Translations under genes and position numbers: made by a program
Notes under the pieces: model-generated
The model's input: the letters and a program-made list of their open reading frames with translations, nothing else
Told to the model about the DNA's origin: nothing
The model's database searches: none
NCBI RefSeq assembly: GCF_021155775.2
Contig: NC_060238.1
Span: 12,655,042 to 12,719,041 of the forward strand
Origin: Neodiprion pinetum
Taxonomy: Eukaryota > Arthropoda > Insecta > Hymenoptera > Diprionidae
Direction of reading: 5' to 3'
DNA: 64,000 nucleotides
In this document: positions 44,392-56,113 of the stretch, piece after piece
How positions within the stretch are numbered: the first letter of the stretch is position 1
How the letters are laid out: every line of letters starts with the position of its first letter

Positions 44392-47300
44392 AAAAAGCTC
44401 AAGATGGAATCCGCGAAGTGTTTGAGATTGATCAATATTATGGAATCGGCGTACAAGATCTTGGACAAATCATCATTAACAGCAGAGATTCAGAAATGAA
44501 TAAAATTTGGAAGTCAAAATATTCGGCTTCTGAACAAAATTTTGCGAAAGGCTTCATCGATTGGAGAAAAGATGAAAATTATCACAACGATCGGACTCTT
44601 AAAAGCGCTCACGGAAAAATTCAAACGTCTTCAGAAAACGGGTGGAGGTACGCGGAAAGTGAGAAGAAGCGATAGAGTTCACTAGGAAGATTTGGAATCA
44701 GCTTTCGAGGAGAGAATTCGAACTGGATCCATCGTCAATTTGAAGCATGAAAATGTAGAGAGATTTCGAGAAGACGCAAAGGTACTAGCTGTGACGAGAC
44801 TAAAAAACGCTCTGAAGAAAGACAGGAGCTTGAAAGCCAACGTTATCCTGGCTTGTAAATTTGAAGTTAGAAAAGATGATCGCACGGTGGAAGAGATCAA
44901 ATTTTTCAATACGAGAAATGAAATCATCCTCCAGACAACGGATATCAACGAATGATTCATCGAAAACGCGACGAAGTGTTTGTTGAAAAAGGTGGAAGAT
45001 TTCCAGGAAAAGGATTCAGGCTGGTCGCTGACTGAAATAATCAATTTGACTGTAAATATCAACAAGTACGTGCCACTACGAGGCGGTGTCTTCACATACA
45101 CACCACTACCCAAAGATATTCAAGATGAGAAGGCTGTCGTCAACATCCGTAACAGCGACTCGTATTGCTTCCTCTGGTCGGTCACCGCAGCTCTGTTCCC
45201 AGCCGACAACAACAATCCCAGTAAAATTACTTCATATCCGCATTTCAGCTCAGTGCTACAATACGAAGGTTTGCATTTTCCAATGTCTTTAGACCAGATT
45301 CCAAAATTTTAGAAACTCAACAAACTTTCAATCAACGTTTATGGTATAGATAGTACGGAAAAACAAAAGCGCAGTGAAATCGTACCCATTTATTTGAGCC
45401 GAAACAAGTTTGACAAGCCTGTAATTCATCTCTTAGCGATAGAAACTGAAATCATTGACGATGACGATGATGATGATGTTGATATGGAAAATTATGAAAA
45501 AAATAGAATCTTTCATTTTACTTGTGTTCGAAATCCGTCTCGATTAACGAGTTCTCGAATTTCTAAACATAAACGTCGTACTTGGTTATGTGACAGGTGT
45601 CTATCACACTTTCAATCTAAAGAGTGTTTAACAAAGCACAATGTAGATTGCATGAATTTAAACAAAACGAAAGTTTTGAAGAAAAAATACTGAAATTCAA
45701 AAATTTCGAACACAAAGAAACTGTTCCATTCTGCATTTACGCGGATCTCGAATGTTTACTGAAACCTACGCTCAAAAAGATGGGTACAAGAACAATTTAT
45801 CAGAAGCATCTTCCGTACAGTATAGCTTACTATCTACATTGTGCGTTTGACGATTCGCTTTCAAAATTCAAAATTAATCGCGGAGAAACTTGCGTTCAAT
45901 GGTTTGTGAACGAGTTAAAGGAATTGGCACATTCGTTAGAAGTTTATTTCAAAACTGTTGTACCGATGGAACCGCTCAATTTCAATCAAATCAACGAATT
46001 TCATTCAACAACAGTGTGTCACATTTATGAAAAACCGTTTACACTCACAGACGTGAAACATCGTGATCACTGCCATTTCACGGGAAAGTACCGTGGTGCT
46101 GCTCACCGAGGTTGCAATATAAATTACCAAAATTCGCACACTATCCCAGTGATATTCCACAATCCTTCGGGTTACGATTCACATTTTCTGATCAAAGCAC
46201 TGGCTACATCGTTCGAGGGCACAACTGAGCTTCTACCCGTAAACAAAGAAAAGTACATTTCTTTTACAAAATATGTCAAGGGGACAGATATAAAGTTTAG
46301 ATTCGTAGATTCGTACTGTCTCATGCTCAGTAGTCTTGAGAAATTAGCAACGTATCTCGGTGATGATCAAAAATCAATCACACGTAAATTTTATCGTAGC
46401 TCAGACGAATTTCAATTATTGACCAGAAAAGAAGTGTTTCCGCACGAATACATGGACAGTTGGGAGAAGCTCGAGGACACATGGCTACCATCCAAACAAC
46501 AATTTTACTCAAAATCAAATGATCAGAATATACCAGACGACGACTATGCACATGCATGTAAAGTTTGGCAAACTTTTAACGTTCAAACTTTGGGAGAGTA
46601 TTCGGACTTGTATTTACAGACGGACGTGTTTTTACTAGCTGACGTTTTTCAAAATTTTCGACAGAATTGTTGGACGACGTACAAACTGGACCCGTTGCAT
46701 TACTACACAGCGCCCGGTCTGTCGTATGATGCGATGTTAAAATGTACAGGCATCGAACTCGAGCTTCTCACCGACATGAACATGGTTATGTTTATCGAAA
46801 ACAGTATCCGAGGCGGTGTGTCACAGTGTCCGAACAGATACGCAAAGGCCAACAATAGATATATGGGAGAGAAATTCGATCCTGAGGTCGAAGAATCTTA
46901 TCTCATGTACTTTGACGTTAATAATTTGTATGGTGCTGCTATGAGCTTTGTTCTGCCATACAGTTCCTTCAAATGGTTAGCAGACTTCGGACAATGCGAC
47001 ATTCTTACCATCTCGGACGATGCGGAGTTTGGTTACATACTGGAGGTGGATTTGGAATATCCTGAGGAACTGCATGAAATTCATAAGGATTTACCACTGT
47101 GTCCGGAGCACTACATACCTCTGATCTCGAATAGTAAGCAACCGAAATTGACGCCCACGCTATTTTCCAAGAAAAACTACGTTGTGCACTACCGCGTTTT
47201 GAAACAATGCTTACAATTAGGCTTAAAATTACTCAAAATTCACAGAGTTCTCAAATTCAGACAAACCCCGTGGCTCAAAAAATACATAGATTTGAATACT

Positions 47301-48131
47301 GATTTGCGCAAAAAATCTCACAACAAATTCGAGAAAAATTTTTACAAACTGATGAACAACGCAGTTTTTGGCAAAACAATGGAAAATTTTAGGAAGTATA
47401 GAGATGTCAGATTGATCACGAAATGGGATGGAAGATACGGTGCTAGAGCTACCATAGCCAAACCCAATTTTCACAGCTGCACTGTTTTCGACAAAGATAT
47501 GATTATCGTTGAAATGAGTAAGACGAAAGTCAAGTTGAATGAACCATTGTATGCAGGTTTCTCCATCATAGATCTAGCTGAAACACATATCTACGATTTT
47601 CATTATAATTATATTAGGCAGAAATTCGGCAACCGAGCAAAATTAATGTCTACGGATACCGACAGTTTGATTTACAATTTTACCGTCCCCGATACATACG
47701 AACATATAAAGGAGGACTTGCACAAGTTCGATACGTCTGATTATCCGCTTGACAACGTTTACGGAATGCCTCTAGCGAACAAAAAAGTTCTCGGCTTGAT
47801 GAAAGATGAGAATAACGGAAAAATAATGCTGGAATTTGTAGGATTAAGAGCTAAACTGTACGCATTCCGAGTCTTGGGAGATGAGAAAGACAATAAACGT
47901 GCCAAAGGTGTCAAAGGATCAGCGTTGAGAAAAATAACTTTCAACGATTATTTGGAATGTTTTTTGAACCGTGAAAATCTATCCTCAAATCAGCATTTGA
48001 TATAGAGTCGAAAGCATGAGGTATCCACCGTAGAACAGCAGAAAGTAGCACTGAGCTGGAATGACGACAAGCGGATCGTGTTTCAAAACACAACAGACAC
48101 GCTTCCGTGGGGTTACAAGCCTGCACCGTAG
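44392..48131 (+). pseudogene. polB: Polinton protein-primed DNA polymerase B
   Basis: Replicates the linear element from a terminal protein. The N-terminal part is broken: frames 44392-44675 (charged, function unknown), 44692-44955, 44980-45312 (IRNSDSYCFLWSVTAAL) and 45394-45693 (CDRCLSHFQSKECLTKHNVDC zinc finger) are separated by stops or shifts. From 45624 a 793-codon frame is open: YADLECLLKP (ExoI), EKPF...DHCHFTGKYRGAAHRGC endonuclease VII-like segment with the second Cys of its CxxC lost (CHIYEKPF), NPSGYDSHFL (ExoII), DVNNLYGAAM (pol A), KLMNNAVFGKTMEN (pol B) and STDTDS (pol C). A TAG at 48003-48005 precedes a further 41 in-frame codons ending WGYKPAP. The polymerase core itself looks intact. 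Confidence 0.93.
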
Positions 48132-48173
48132 CTTTGTAATTTATAACTGTACCATCATGTGTAAAATGTTATT

Positions 48174-48178
48174 ATTAT
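48174..48178. repeat. Copia target site duplication ATTAT, left
   Basis: Exact match to 52897-52901; 5 bp as expected for Ty1/Copia. Confidence 0.92.
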
Positions 48179-48487
48179 TGTTAGAATGGTTCGGAAAAAA
48201 ATGAGGCTCTAATAATTATATTGGTATATTTATTATATAGAAATACGTTAAGAGTTAATATTCGAATATTCGGGACAACACCAGACATTCGTGGCGCTTT
48301 GTCTGCGATCTTGTTTTCGACTCTCTTCGACTCTGTGTACAGAAAAACAACACTCTTGCTTCTCACACACTCACTTGGTATTAGAATACATACGTGTAGG
48401 TCAAATTCGGTTTCCCCAATGTCAGTATACAATACAGAGTGTAGATATATGTGTGTACAATATAAATGTATAGTACATACATCAACA
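48179..48487 (-). repeat. Copia 3' LTR
   Basis: 309 bp, starting TGTTAGAATGG and ending ACATACATCAACA (plus strand). Matches 52589-52896 with scattered substitutions and a 1-bp indel (TTGCTTCTC versus TTGCTCTC). Confidence 0.95.
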
Positions 48488-48533
48488 CGCCTCCTTACAT
48501 TTGTATTGTACACTTGATCATTTTCATTTTAAC

Positions 48534-51500
48534 TTATACGATATTCATCATTATTCTAAACCTTTCAAATTTTTCCCTACATAAAGCCTTTGTGAATATA
48601 TCCGCAATGTTTTCATTAGAATCGATCTTACATACTTCGATCAGTCCTTCTTTTACGCTCTCGTGTACATAATAGTAATGAATTTCTATGTACTTAGAAT
48701 TTTTTGTAAAGTTTCCATAATTTGCAATATTTATCGCGCCAGTGTTATCCTCAAAAATCTTTATCGCTTTAGACATTTTAACATTAAAGAAATTTAACAA
48801 TTCTTTGACAAACTTTATCTCGCTCACCGCCTCTGAAAGAGCTATATACTCAGCATATGTTGACGCTTTCGTTACACCTTTTTGCTTTCTCGATTTCCAG
48901 TCGATCACATTTCCAAACAGTCTAATAACATACCCGGAAGTGAACTTTCTGTCAATAATATTCCCAGCCCAATCCGCATCTACGAAGCAATCAATTATTT
49001 CACTATTCTTATTTCTATTATAGTTTAGTCTTAGGTTTTTAGTCAGGTACAAGTATTTCAGTACACGCATTGCATACTTCCAATGTGTTTCGTTATATTC
49101 ATTCTGATACCTGCTTAAATAATTTACACTGTGTTCAGCATCGGGTCTTGTTTTCGTACTTATGTGAGACAACTCACCTATTAAATTTCTATATTTGATG
49201 TGTGGTTCACAATCATTAGCCTTTTCTAATTTCAAATTGGTTTCCATAGGAGTGCTGTATAGTCTGCTGCCTTCCAGCTGATATTGACATGCCAATGACT
49301 CAATATACTTTTCCTGACTTAGTTTCATATCACCTCTTTTATAATCGTACACTATGTTTATACCAAGATACTCTTTGACTTCTCCCAAATCCTTCATTTT
49401 AAATCTTTCTGACAGCAATACTTTTGTTTTTTTTCAATTTACTCTCGGTTTTACAACAAATCAGTAAATCATCAACATAAACTAACACATACATAATATT
49501 TTCACCCACTCCATGACTGTACAAGCAATTATCAATTTCACTCCTTTTAAAGTTTAACTTTGTCAAATACTCATCCAGGCATTCGTACCAAGCTCTTGGA
49601 CTTTCACGTAGTCCATACAGTGCTTTAATCAGTTTACATATTCTTTTTGTACCATCTTCATAACCTCTAGGTTGACGTACATATATCTCTGAGCTTACCA
49701 AGCCGTTAAGAAAAGCAGTAGTTACATCTAATTGTTCAATTATTAATCCATATTGGCAACAAAAGGAAAATAGAATCTTCATAGTTTGAGCTTTCGCTAC
49801 AGGTGCATATATATCGTCAATTACATTTGTTTGTTGATATCGTAATACAACCAATCTTGCTTTATACGAACCATTAGATTTCCTCGTATAAACTCATTTT
49901 ACATCTAAAATTTTCATATCCTTTTTTTCATTTACCAGGACCCATGTTCCATTTTCATCTAGACTTTCTATCTCTTTGTTCATAGCTTCAACCCACGACT
50001 CATTTTCTTCACTATTAATCGCCTCCTCAAATGTGTGAGGTATATCGACTCTACAAGAATTTACTTGAATGCTATGTGCACTATTTAAAGGCTATCTTAC
50101 CGGAATCTTTCTTTCACGCGCAAGTCTAAGTGGAAGTTGTAATTCTAGCAAATTATCCTTTTCTGGGCTTTCAACTATAGTTTTATTCAACTCATTTTCA
50201 TCCTTCAACATGTCATCATCTGAGATCTCATCTTCATTAGTATCATACTTATTATTCAGATCATTATCATCATAGTCAATTCCTATACATTTTACATCCT
50301 TTTCAATTATATCGACATTTCTAGCAACTATTATTCTGTTATTGAGTAGGACTCGATAGCCAACATCACTGTAACCTAATAATACACCCCTTTCGGCCTT
50401 CTTATCAAATTTTGAATCGCTACATTGTTCAGGCCTTTTCACAAAAACTTTACTCCCGTATACCCTCAAGTTCTCTATATTTGGTTTTTGCTTAAAGAAT
50501 ATTTCATACGGTGTTTTTCTTTCGACTGTGTTTGTCAAGGTACGATTTTTTAAGTACGTTGCTGCCATAATGATTTCAGGCCAAAATCTTTTATGTACAT
50601 TTGCTTCTGTTAACAGACAACGTGCCATATTCATTATTGTCCTGTTAAATCTCTCAGCCGTACCATTTAGTTCATGCACGTACGGTGGGCAATTATTTAG
50701 TGTTATTCCCTTTTCTCTTGCACAGCTATAAAATCTGTTATTTAGGTATTCTTTGCCATTATCGCATCTCAAAATTTTTACTCTCTTTTCTGTTATGTTC
50801 TCGACTTCATTAATGTATTGAACTAGACAATCAAACACTTTACGCTTGGTTTTAATGCAATACACTTTAGCTACTTTACTGTAGTCATCAATGAAGGAAA
50901 CAAAATATTTTTCTCCGTTCAAACCCGCTGTTTTGAAACTACCACAAACATCAGTGTGGATAATTTCTAATACGTCTTTAGCCTGAGTTCTATTGTTATC
51001 AAAAGGTAAACAGTGCATTTTACTCTCAATACAGGTTTTGCATTTCATGTATTCGGATTCCAACTCACAAGGGATACCTGTTACCAATTGTTCTTTACTT
51101 AATGTGTTCAGATACCCAAAATTAACATGGCCTAACCTCCTGTGCCATTTCTCTTTTAAACTCATTTCATATGTATTATTGCATTCGATATTGTTAACAT
51201 TACCCATTTTATTTTTAAATGTGCTTTTTAGTTTCAGAATTTTATTCTCTTTGAACCCTACTGCAATTACTTTATTATTACTATCAATAATCTCCGACGT
51301 ATTACCCTTTGAGACAATTACGTTTTTTTTCATTATTTTTCCATAGCTAATTAAATTTCCATGCATTTTTTCCACAAGAAATACATTTTTCATATTCACT
51401 TCATTTTTTGTTCCATACGCATTAAAATAACACACTACGTTCCCTATCTTCGTTGCTTTTATTGATCTATTATCCCCCAAGAAAATATCAATCGGTTTCT

Positions 51501-52468
51501 TTAGTTTTATACTCTTTTCAAAATATTTCTCATCGTTGACAATGTGATCGCTACATCCGCTATCTAGTAGCCACAAAATTTCATTGTTACTTAACTTTTC
51601 GCCCTGCGCCGCATGCGCCGTCGCTACCCATACGCTTGCGCCCGAATCGTTGCCGTGTTGTTGTTGTTGACCTATGTTGGCTCCCTGCCGATGAGAGTTT
51701 CCGTGCCCTCTGCCATAGCTTCCTCTTTCTGCTCTGCCTCTGGTCCGACCACGTAGCGAGCCTCTCCAACTGCCGTTGCTCCGTCCAGAGCTGACGCCAT
51801 CTTGTCCCGCATAGCAATCGCGTGCGAAATGCCCAAATGTTCCGCACTTGAAACAGCCTTCCCTTTTTTCCTTTTTGGCGGCAAATACATTCGATTTTCT
51901 TTCTCCTAGATCATTTTTATTCTTCATTTCTTCTATTTGAATTTTATTCTTCACGTAAGCTGCTGACTGATCTTCTTCTTTCAGTGCATCGATCAAGTCA
52001 CCAATGTAACTGTACTGACTTGGTAGCGTATTCAACATGTAATTCAATTTTTCTCTTTCATTTACGTTTGTGCCCGCACTTTTCAATTCGTTCACGCATT
52101 TTCCAAATTCACTAAAAAATGTCGCCGAGTCTTCATATTGCTCAAGCTTCATTTTTTCTAGTTTATTTCTATAAGCAATTTGTAGCGCCGTAGATTCTTT
52201 CAAGTATATTTCATCGAACTTTTTTATTATTCCGTGAGCCGACGTCTCGTCGCACACGAACTCCAACTGCTTGTTTGAAATCGCACTGTAGATATAGTTG
52301 ATCGCTTTTAGATCGATTTCGTCCCATTCTTCTTTATCTGTGCTTGTTTTTTTTTCTTATTGTCACCTCATCACACTTTTTCATTCTTAGGAACGCCATT
52401 ACTCTTTTCTTCCACATGTTATAGTCTTCCCCGTCAAACACTGGTATAGTGGTCCTTTTTTCCTCCAT
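48534..52468 (-). pseudogene. Copia Gag-Pol (frameshifted)
   Basis: Begins MEEKRTTIPVFDGEDYNMW at about 52468. Gag has the zinc knuckle CFKCGTFGHFARDC (about 51860-51820). Protease: WLLDSGCSDHI. Integrase: HRRLGHVNFGYL, TDVCGSFKTAG, FIDDYSK, RCDNGKEY and TAERFNRTIM, covering HHCC and the D,D,E core. RT: EQLDVTTAFLNG and YVLVYVDDLLICC. RNase H: DCFVDADWAGN and KASTYAEYIALSEA. Frames break at about 52300 (T-run), 50091-49855 (stop and shift) and about 49420 (another T-run). All enzymes of the copy-and-paste cycle are represented, and the central 724-codon frame is open. Confidence 0.93.
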
Positions 52469-52576
52469 CTTGGATCTTCTCCAACGTTCTCGAATGTTAC
52501 TTCGTGTTCGAATTTTCTGCGTTTCACATACGCGCACTTTCTCGTTTCACTTTACTTCAAGCCAAGAAGGAACCAC

Positions 52577-52588
52577 GCTCTGCTACCA
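52577..52588 (-). promoter_or_regulatory. Copia primer binding site (initiator tRNA-Met)
   Basis: The minus strand reads TGGTAGCAGAGC immediately inside the 5' LTR. This is complementary to the 3' end (GCTCTGCTACCA) of arthropod initiator tRNA-Met. It primes minus-strand DNA synthesis. Confidence 0.85.
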
Positions 52589-52896
52589 TGTGAGAATGGT
52601 TGGGAAAAAAATGAGGCTCCAATAATTCTATTGGTATATTTATAATATAGAAATACGTTAAGAGTTAATATTCGAATATTCGGGACAACACCAGACATTC
52701 GTGGCGCTTTGTCTGCGATCTTGTTTTCGACTCTCTTCGACTCTGTGTACAGAAAAACAACACTCTTGCTCTCACACACTCACTCGGTATTAGAATATAT
52801 ACGTGTAGGTCAGATTCGGTTTCCTCAATGTCAGTATACAATACAGAGTGTAGATATATGTGTGTACAATATAAATGTATGATACATACATCAACA
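52589..52896 (-). repeat. Copia 5' LTR
   Basis: 308 bp, partner of 48179-48487. It carries the promoter and polyadenylation functions of the element; no specific TATA box is assigned. Confidence 0.95.
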
Positions 52897-52901
52897 ATTA
52901 T
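52897..52901. repeat. Copia target site duplication ATTAT, right
   Basis: Second copy of ATTAT directly after the ...ATCAACA end of the LTR. Confidence 0.92.
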
Positions 52902-53058
52902 GTAGGATAGTGAATAAGAGCGCTCCGAAATATAAGAAATTGTACAACGATGCATATGTCTGTCGATTGTCTAAAAAATAAAGATGCATACTTGTTATGT
53001 GTCGAGTATAAAATGAAGAGGGACATACGTTTCTGGAAAAAATTCGTTTATTCAAATG

Positions 53059-53986
53059 TTACATATCCGATTCGTTTATCCAACTATTGTGTGTATTGTC
53101 AAAACCTAACCATTTAACGTATATTTTTCTTCCACGCTTCTTAAACACTTTCTCCACCAGACAGATATCTGGATGTTTAACCTTGAGGAGTTCTTGTTCG
53201 TAGAAACCACCAGCGATGGGTTGATCTCGGTAGTCTTCGAGCTTGTCCGTCACAGGATGAGTATTTTCTACTGCGCTTATCGTGAATATTTCAGTCGTCC
53301 AATTGGGAGTGTAACCTTTCTAGAAAACATTTTTGAATTTGCTGATTCGAACTTTGTCGCCGGATTTGAACTTTGCCAATATGGTAGGTATCGCTTGAAG
53401 CCCTCCGTACGCCTGACGTAATAACAGCCTCTCGTTTGTAACGGTGACATCCGACGGTTTCATTCCTATGGTTCGGTGTTTGACGTTGTTGTGAGCCGAA
53501 ACCAAATCAGATAAGATATCAAGCCACTTGTAGCTTCCTTGCATGCTGAACCATGTCCACATTTGACCTTTCAGCGTGCGATTAAAACGTTCACAAATCG
53601 AAGCCTTCAAATTACTGTACATCGAGTGAAGTTTGCTTCCGTAACGTGTACATAAGCGATTCCGATTTCGAGTTGTAAGATTCCGTTCCTCTGTCGACGT
53701 GTAAATTTTTCGGCACCCGTCCTTGAACAAGCACAGATTCCATCGCTTTCGTAACATCATCTCCAGACCCGCTGTTTATCGGTACAGCCCACGCATACTT
53801 TCAAAAAATAGCAATGACTGTGAGCATGTACTTGTAGCCTTTGTTTTGTCTAGCGTACGACGTCATATCAACAAGATCCGCCTGCCAGGTCTCGTCGATG
53901 CCGCGCACGTCTACACGTCGACGCAGGTAATTCCGGCGTGCAGGCTTATGCAGTTCCGTCACCAGTGCTTGCTTTTCTTCGTTCAT
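53059..53986 (-). pseudogene. Polinton retroviral-type integrase with chromodomain
   Basis: Integrates the linear Polinton DNA. It starts MNEEKQALVTELHKP at 53986. TWQADLVDM gives the first catalytic Asp; LHVDRGTE (in another frame, about 53705-53685) the second; SICERFNRTLKG the Glu. An SH3-like segment (FKSGDKVRISKFKNVF) is followed by a C-terminal chromodomain (ICLVEKVFKKRGRKIYVKW, GFDNTHNSWI). Stops or frameshifts occur at about 53801, around 53700-53760 and at 53320. The chromodomain suggests targeting to histone marks. It ends convergent with polB; a minus-strand AATAAA (TTTATT, about 53045) follows the stop. Confidence 0.9.
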
Positions 53987-54347
53987 ATTCCAACGCTATT
54001 AGTCTGGTGTCCAATTTGGAAATGATTTCCGCGTTTCGAATCGACAAGTCTCTGCCGATTTTAAAGTCTGTGTAGAAGGTATACAAGGCTTTCTCCGTAG
54101 TGATCTCCAAAACTTTGATCATTTGATTGAGGTTGTCGATTTGTTTTTGCAACACGCTGAATTTACGTCTCAAGATTTTTAAAGTTACAGCATTGTTCGG
54201 CTCTGCGGGATCTGTGACATTGCACAGTCTCTTGTTCCGTATATCGTAATGCCCATCCGCTGTTATTTGAAACCCGACACGCGGAGGACCACAAGTGCTC
54301 GCGGTCGTGTTTTTATCTAGATGCCGTTCAAACACGTCGACGCTCAT
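53946..54347 (-). CDS. Conserved Polinton protein with coiled coil, unknown function
   Basis: Open frame of 133 codons, no internal stop. It contains GFQITADGHYDIRNKRLCNV followed by a Leu/Ile-rich helix (LRRKFSVLQKQIDNLNQM) likely to form a coiled coil, then a second helical region. It sits directly upstream of the integrase, overlapping its start by about 41 nt, so the two may be expressed from one transcript. I recognise it as a protein that usually accompanies the Polinton integrase but know of no assigned activity. Confidence 0.65.
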   Translation of the reverse strand: MSVDVFERHLDKNTTASTCGPPRVGFQITADGHYDIRNKRLCNVTDPAEPNNAVTLKILRRKFSVLQKQIDNLNQMIKVLEITTEKALYTFYTDFKIGRDLSIRNAEIISKLDTRLIALEYERRKASTGDGTA

Positions 54348-54380
54348 CTCGGTAATGAATGCAAAAATGATGGAAGCTGC

Positions 54381-55280
54381 TTAATGAATGATTCCTGCTT
54401 CGCGTAGCTCTTCGATAATGGAGATTATTTCGTTATTTTGACTCGGATTTCCCGCTGCCTGAGATGCCAGGAGTAAACAAAGACGCTCCACTAACTCGTT
54501 TGGATCATCCCAGAAGACGTATTCCGTTTCAACACCTTGTCGAGTGATCATAGCTTGCGGAAGTAGACCTTTACCCTTTCGGCGAGGTGATTGGGAATAA
54601 TCCATTAATTCGGCAGTGACATTTTTAAATTTGTAACTGTTATCGTTTCGAACAGCCCCATCGGATGAGTAATACTTTTTATGCGCGTTCGTTGCGAGGA
54701 TTATGTTTTTAAAATTTTCCCGATCTCCGGCGCTCACAGAAGAACCGTCAGGCTTCTTTTTGAACATAAGTTCCAGCAAACCCTTCGTTTTCGAGTAACG
54801 CGTATCGCCAATACGAACGTAGTCACTCTCAAAAGATATCAACGAATCACCAATCATTAGTCCGTTTGAGAGGTTGCGTATACCGTACACGTTGTCCAAT
54901 TTGCCTTTTGTCTTCGCATCTCTCATCAGTACAAAATACTCTTCCTCGATTTTCTCGACCGGTGTTTCTACGATTGTTTCATCCCCCGCCGAAGCAAAGG
55001 AATCGTCCATTTCCGAGACAGTTTCATTTTTCGTTTCATTTTTCATCTGCTTTACTTCTTCTTTAATTTCTTCCACCTCTTGTTTGACAGGTTTGATATC
55101 TTTTGTAACATTCACCAGTTCTTGCAACGGAGTCACTACTGGTTTGAAAACGTCACTCAATTTCTGAGTCGTAGATTCCTTGCCCGATTTGGGCAATCTG
55201 TGTTTTCGACGGATCGCAGCACTTGCTTGAGCGATCTGATGTAGGACATCTTTTTGCTGGGAAATTTCAGAGCTCTGCAT
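54381..55280 (-). CDS. Conserved Polinton protein, 299 aa, unknown function
   Basis: Intact frame from MQSSEISQQKDVLHQIAQAS. The N-terminal third is charged with a long coiled coil (VNVTKDIKPVKQEVEEIKEE). The C-terminal two thirds look globular, with KGKLDNVYGIRNLSNGLMIG, RYSKTKGLLELMF and, near the end, YVFWDDPNELVERLCLLLAS. The last string is shared by related proteins in insect Polintons. It lies between the ATPase and the integrase-linked gene on the same strand, in what looks like one transcription unit. It could be a core/packaging protein or a terminal-protein-like factor; neither is shown by the sequence. Confidence 0.65.
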   Translation of the reverse strand: MQSSEISQQKDVLHQIAQASAAIRRKHRLPKSGKESTTQKLSDVFKPVVTPLQELVNVTKDIKPVKQEVEEIKEEVKQMKNETKNETVSEMDDSFASAGDETIVETPVEKIEEEYFVLMRDAKTKGKLDNVYGIRNLSNGLMIGDSLISFESDYVRIGDTRYSKTKGLLELMFKKKPDGSSVSAGDRENFKNIILATNAHKKYYSSDGAVRNDNSYKFKNVTAELMDYSQSPRRKGKGLLPQAMITRQGVETEYVFWDDPNELVERLCLLLASQAAGNPSQNNEIISIIEELREAGIIH

Positions 55281-55336
55281 GTTGACGCAACTGAGTCTGC
55301 AACGCCACTGCGTCTCTCGCTCGAAAACGTTGGATT

Positions 55337-56050
55337 TTATTCCTTTTCCAGGCTAACAAAAGAATCGAATCCCCTCCTGTATCGTCCTTCGTTGAGCTCA
55401 CTGTCTTTGTCGATCACTACGAACCCATATTTGTCACCGTTCCAGCATGCCGCACACAAGTCTTCAAACTCTGTGTGAGACATATCGGTGTTCGCATGAT
55501 CGTTGTAAACATGTCTGAGGTTTATATCGTCTTGTTTGAATAACACGATTAAGTTTACGTTGTCGCGCACGAGATGTTTGGGAATACGCGCGTACGTCTG
55601 AAAGAGATGGAAACAGTCAACGTTGTGATGTCTACCCATGCAAAAGAAGGCTCTAATATTGTCCTGCTTCTCGCACGCTACATTGTCAAATATGATTATT
55701 GAGTTGGGCCGTGCTTCTTCCGGTGTGATCACTTGCTCACGCTCGGTAAACGCAGAATACTCCGTATTCTCAACATGGTCCAACAATGGCTTCAACAATT
55801 GGTATTCAGGTTGGTTGAGAGATTTCGAGTAGATGTAGACATTTTTAAATCTGAGTCCGTTGGGATGGGTTATAAGTGTGATCAACGCATTAGTTTTACT
55901 ACAATCTGACGGGCCACAGAATATTGCACGTACACTTTTCGGGAGTAATTCACCGTGCCGTTTGTGCCTTTTGACATTTTGCTCCGAAAGTTTGACAAAA
56001 TTTATCACAGGAAGCTTAGTAGGTTGTTTCTCAAACCGTATCTCGGACAT
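55337..56050 (-). CDS. FtsK/HerA-type genome packaging ATPase
   Basis: Intact frame of 237 codons. It pumps the genome into capsids in virus-like Polintons. The P-loop reads AIFCGPSDCSKTNAL: Lys-Thr is kept but two of the usual glycines of GxxGxGKT are Asp and Ser. Walker B is NSIIIFDNVA. A following HNVDCFHLFQTYARIPKHL segment matches the sensor region of this family. The length is normal for the family (about 230-260). It starts 64 bp from the oppositely oriented PLA2 gene, so a bidirectional promoter is likely. Confidence 0.88.
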   Translation of the reverse strand: MSEIRFEKQPTKLPVINFVKLSEQNVKRHKRHGELLPKSVRAIFCGPSDCSKTNALITLITHPNGLRFKNVYIYSKSLNQPEYQLLKPLLDHVENTEYSAFTEREQVITPEEARPNSIIIFDNVACEKQDNIRAFFCMGRHHNVDCFHLFQTYARIPKHLVRDNVNLIVLFKQDDINLRHVYNDHANTDMSHTEFEDLCAACWNGDKYGFVVIDKDSELNEGRYRRGFDSFVSLEKE

Positions 56051-56113
56051 GACTGATCGGATTTGCTATGAACATCCCGTTTTAAAGCACTTTTCTTCAG
56101 TCAACGCACGAAC
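56051..56113. promoter_or_regulatory. Divergent intergenic promoter between ATPase and PLA2 genes
   Basis: 63 bp between two ATGs facing apart. A TTTTAAAG stretch (about 56080) followed by CTTCAGTCAACG, an initiator-like TCAGT, could serve the plus-strand gene. No clear TATA is seen for the minus strand. Inferred from position. Confidence 0.4.

Larger units (their letters stand above)
48179..52896 (-). mobile_element. Ty1/Copia LTR retrotransposon nested in the Polinton
   Basis: A 4.7-kb element on the minus strand with TG...CA LTRs (309 and 308 bp), tRNA-Met primer site, gag-pol and a purine-rich stretch (AAGGAGGCG on the minus strand) next to the 3' LTR. It inserted just downstream of polB, before its AATAAA (about 52976), and therefore separates polB from its original 3' end. 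The two LTRs differ at several positions, so the insertion is not brand new. Confidence 0.95.
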
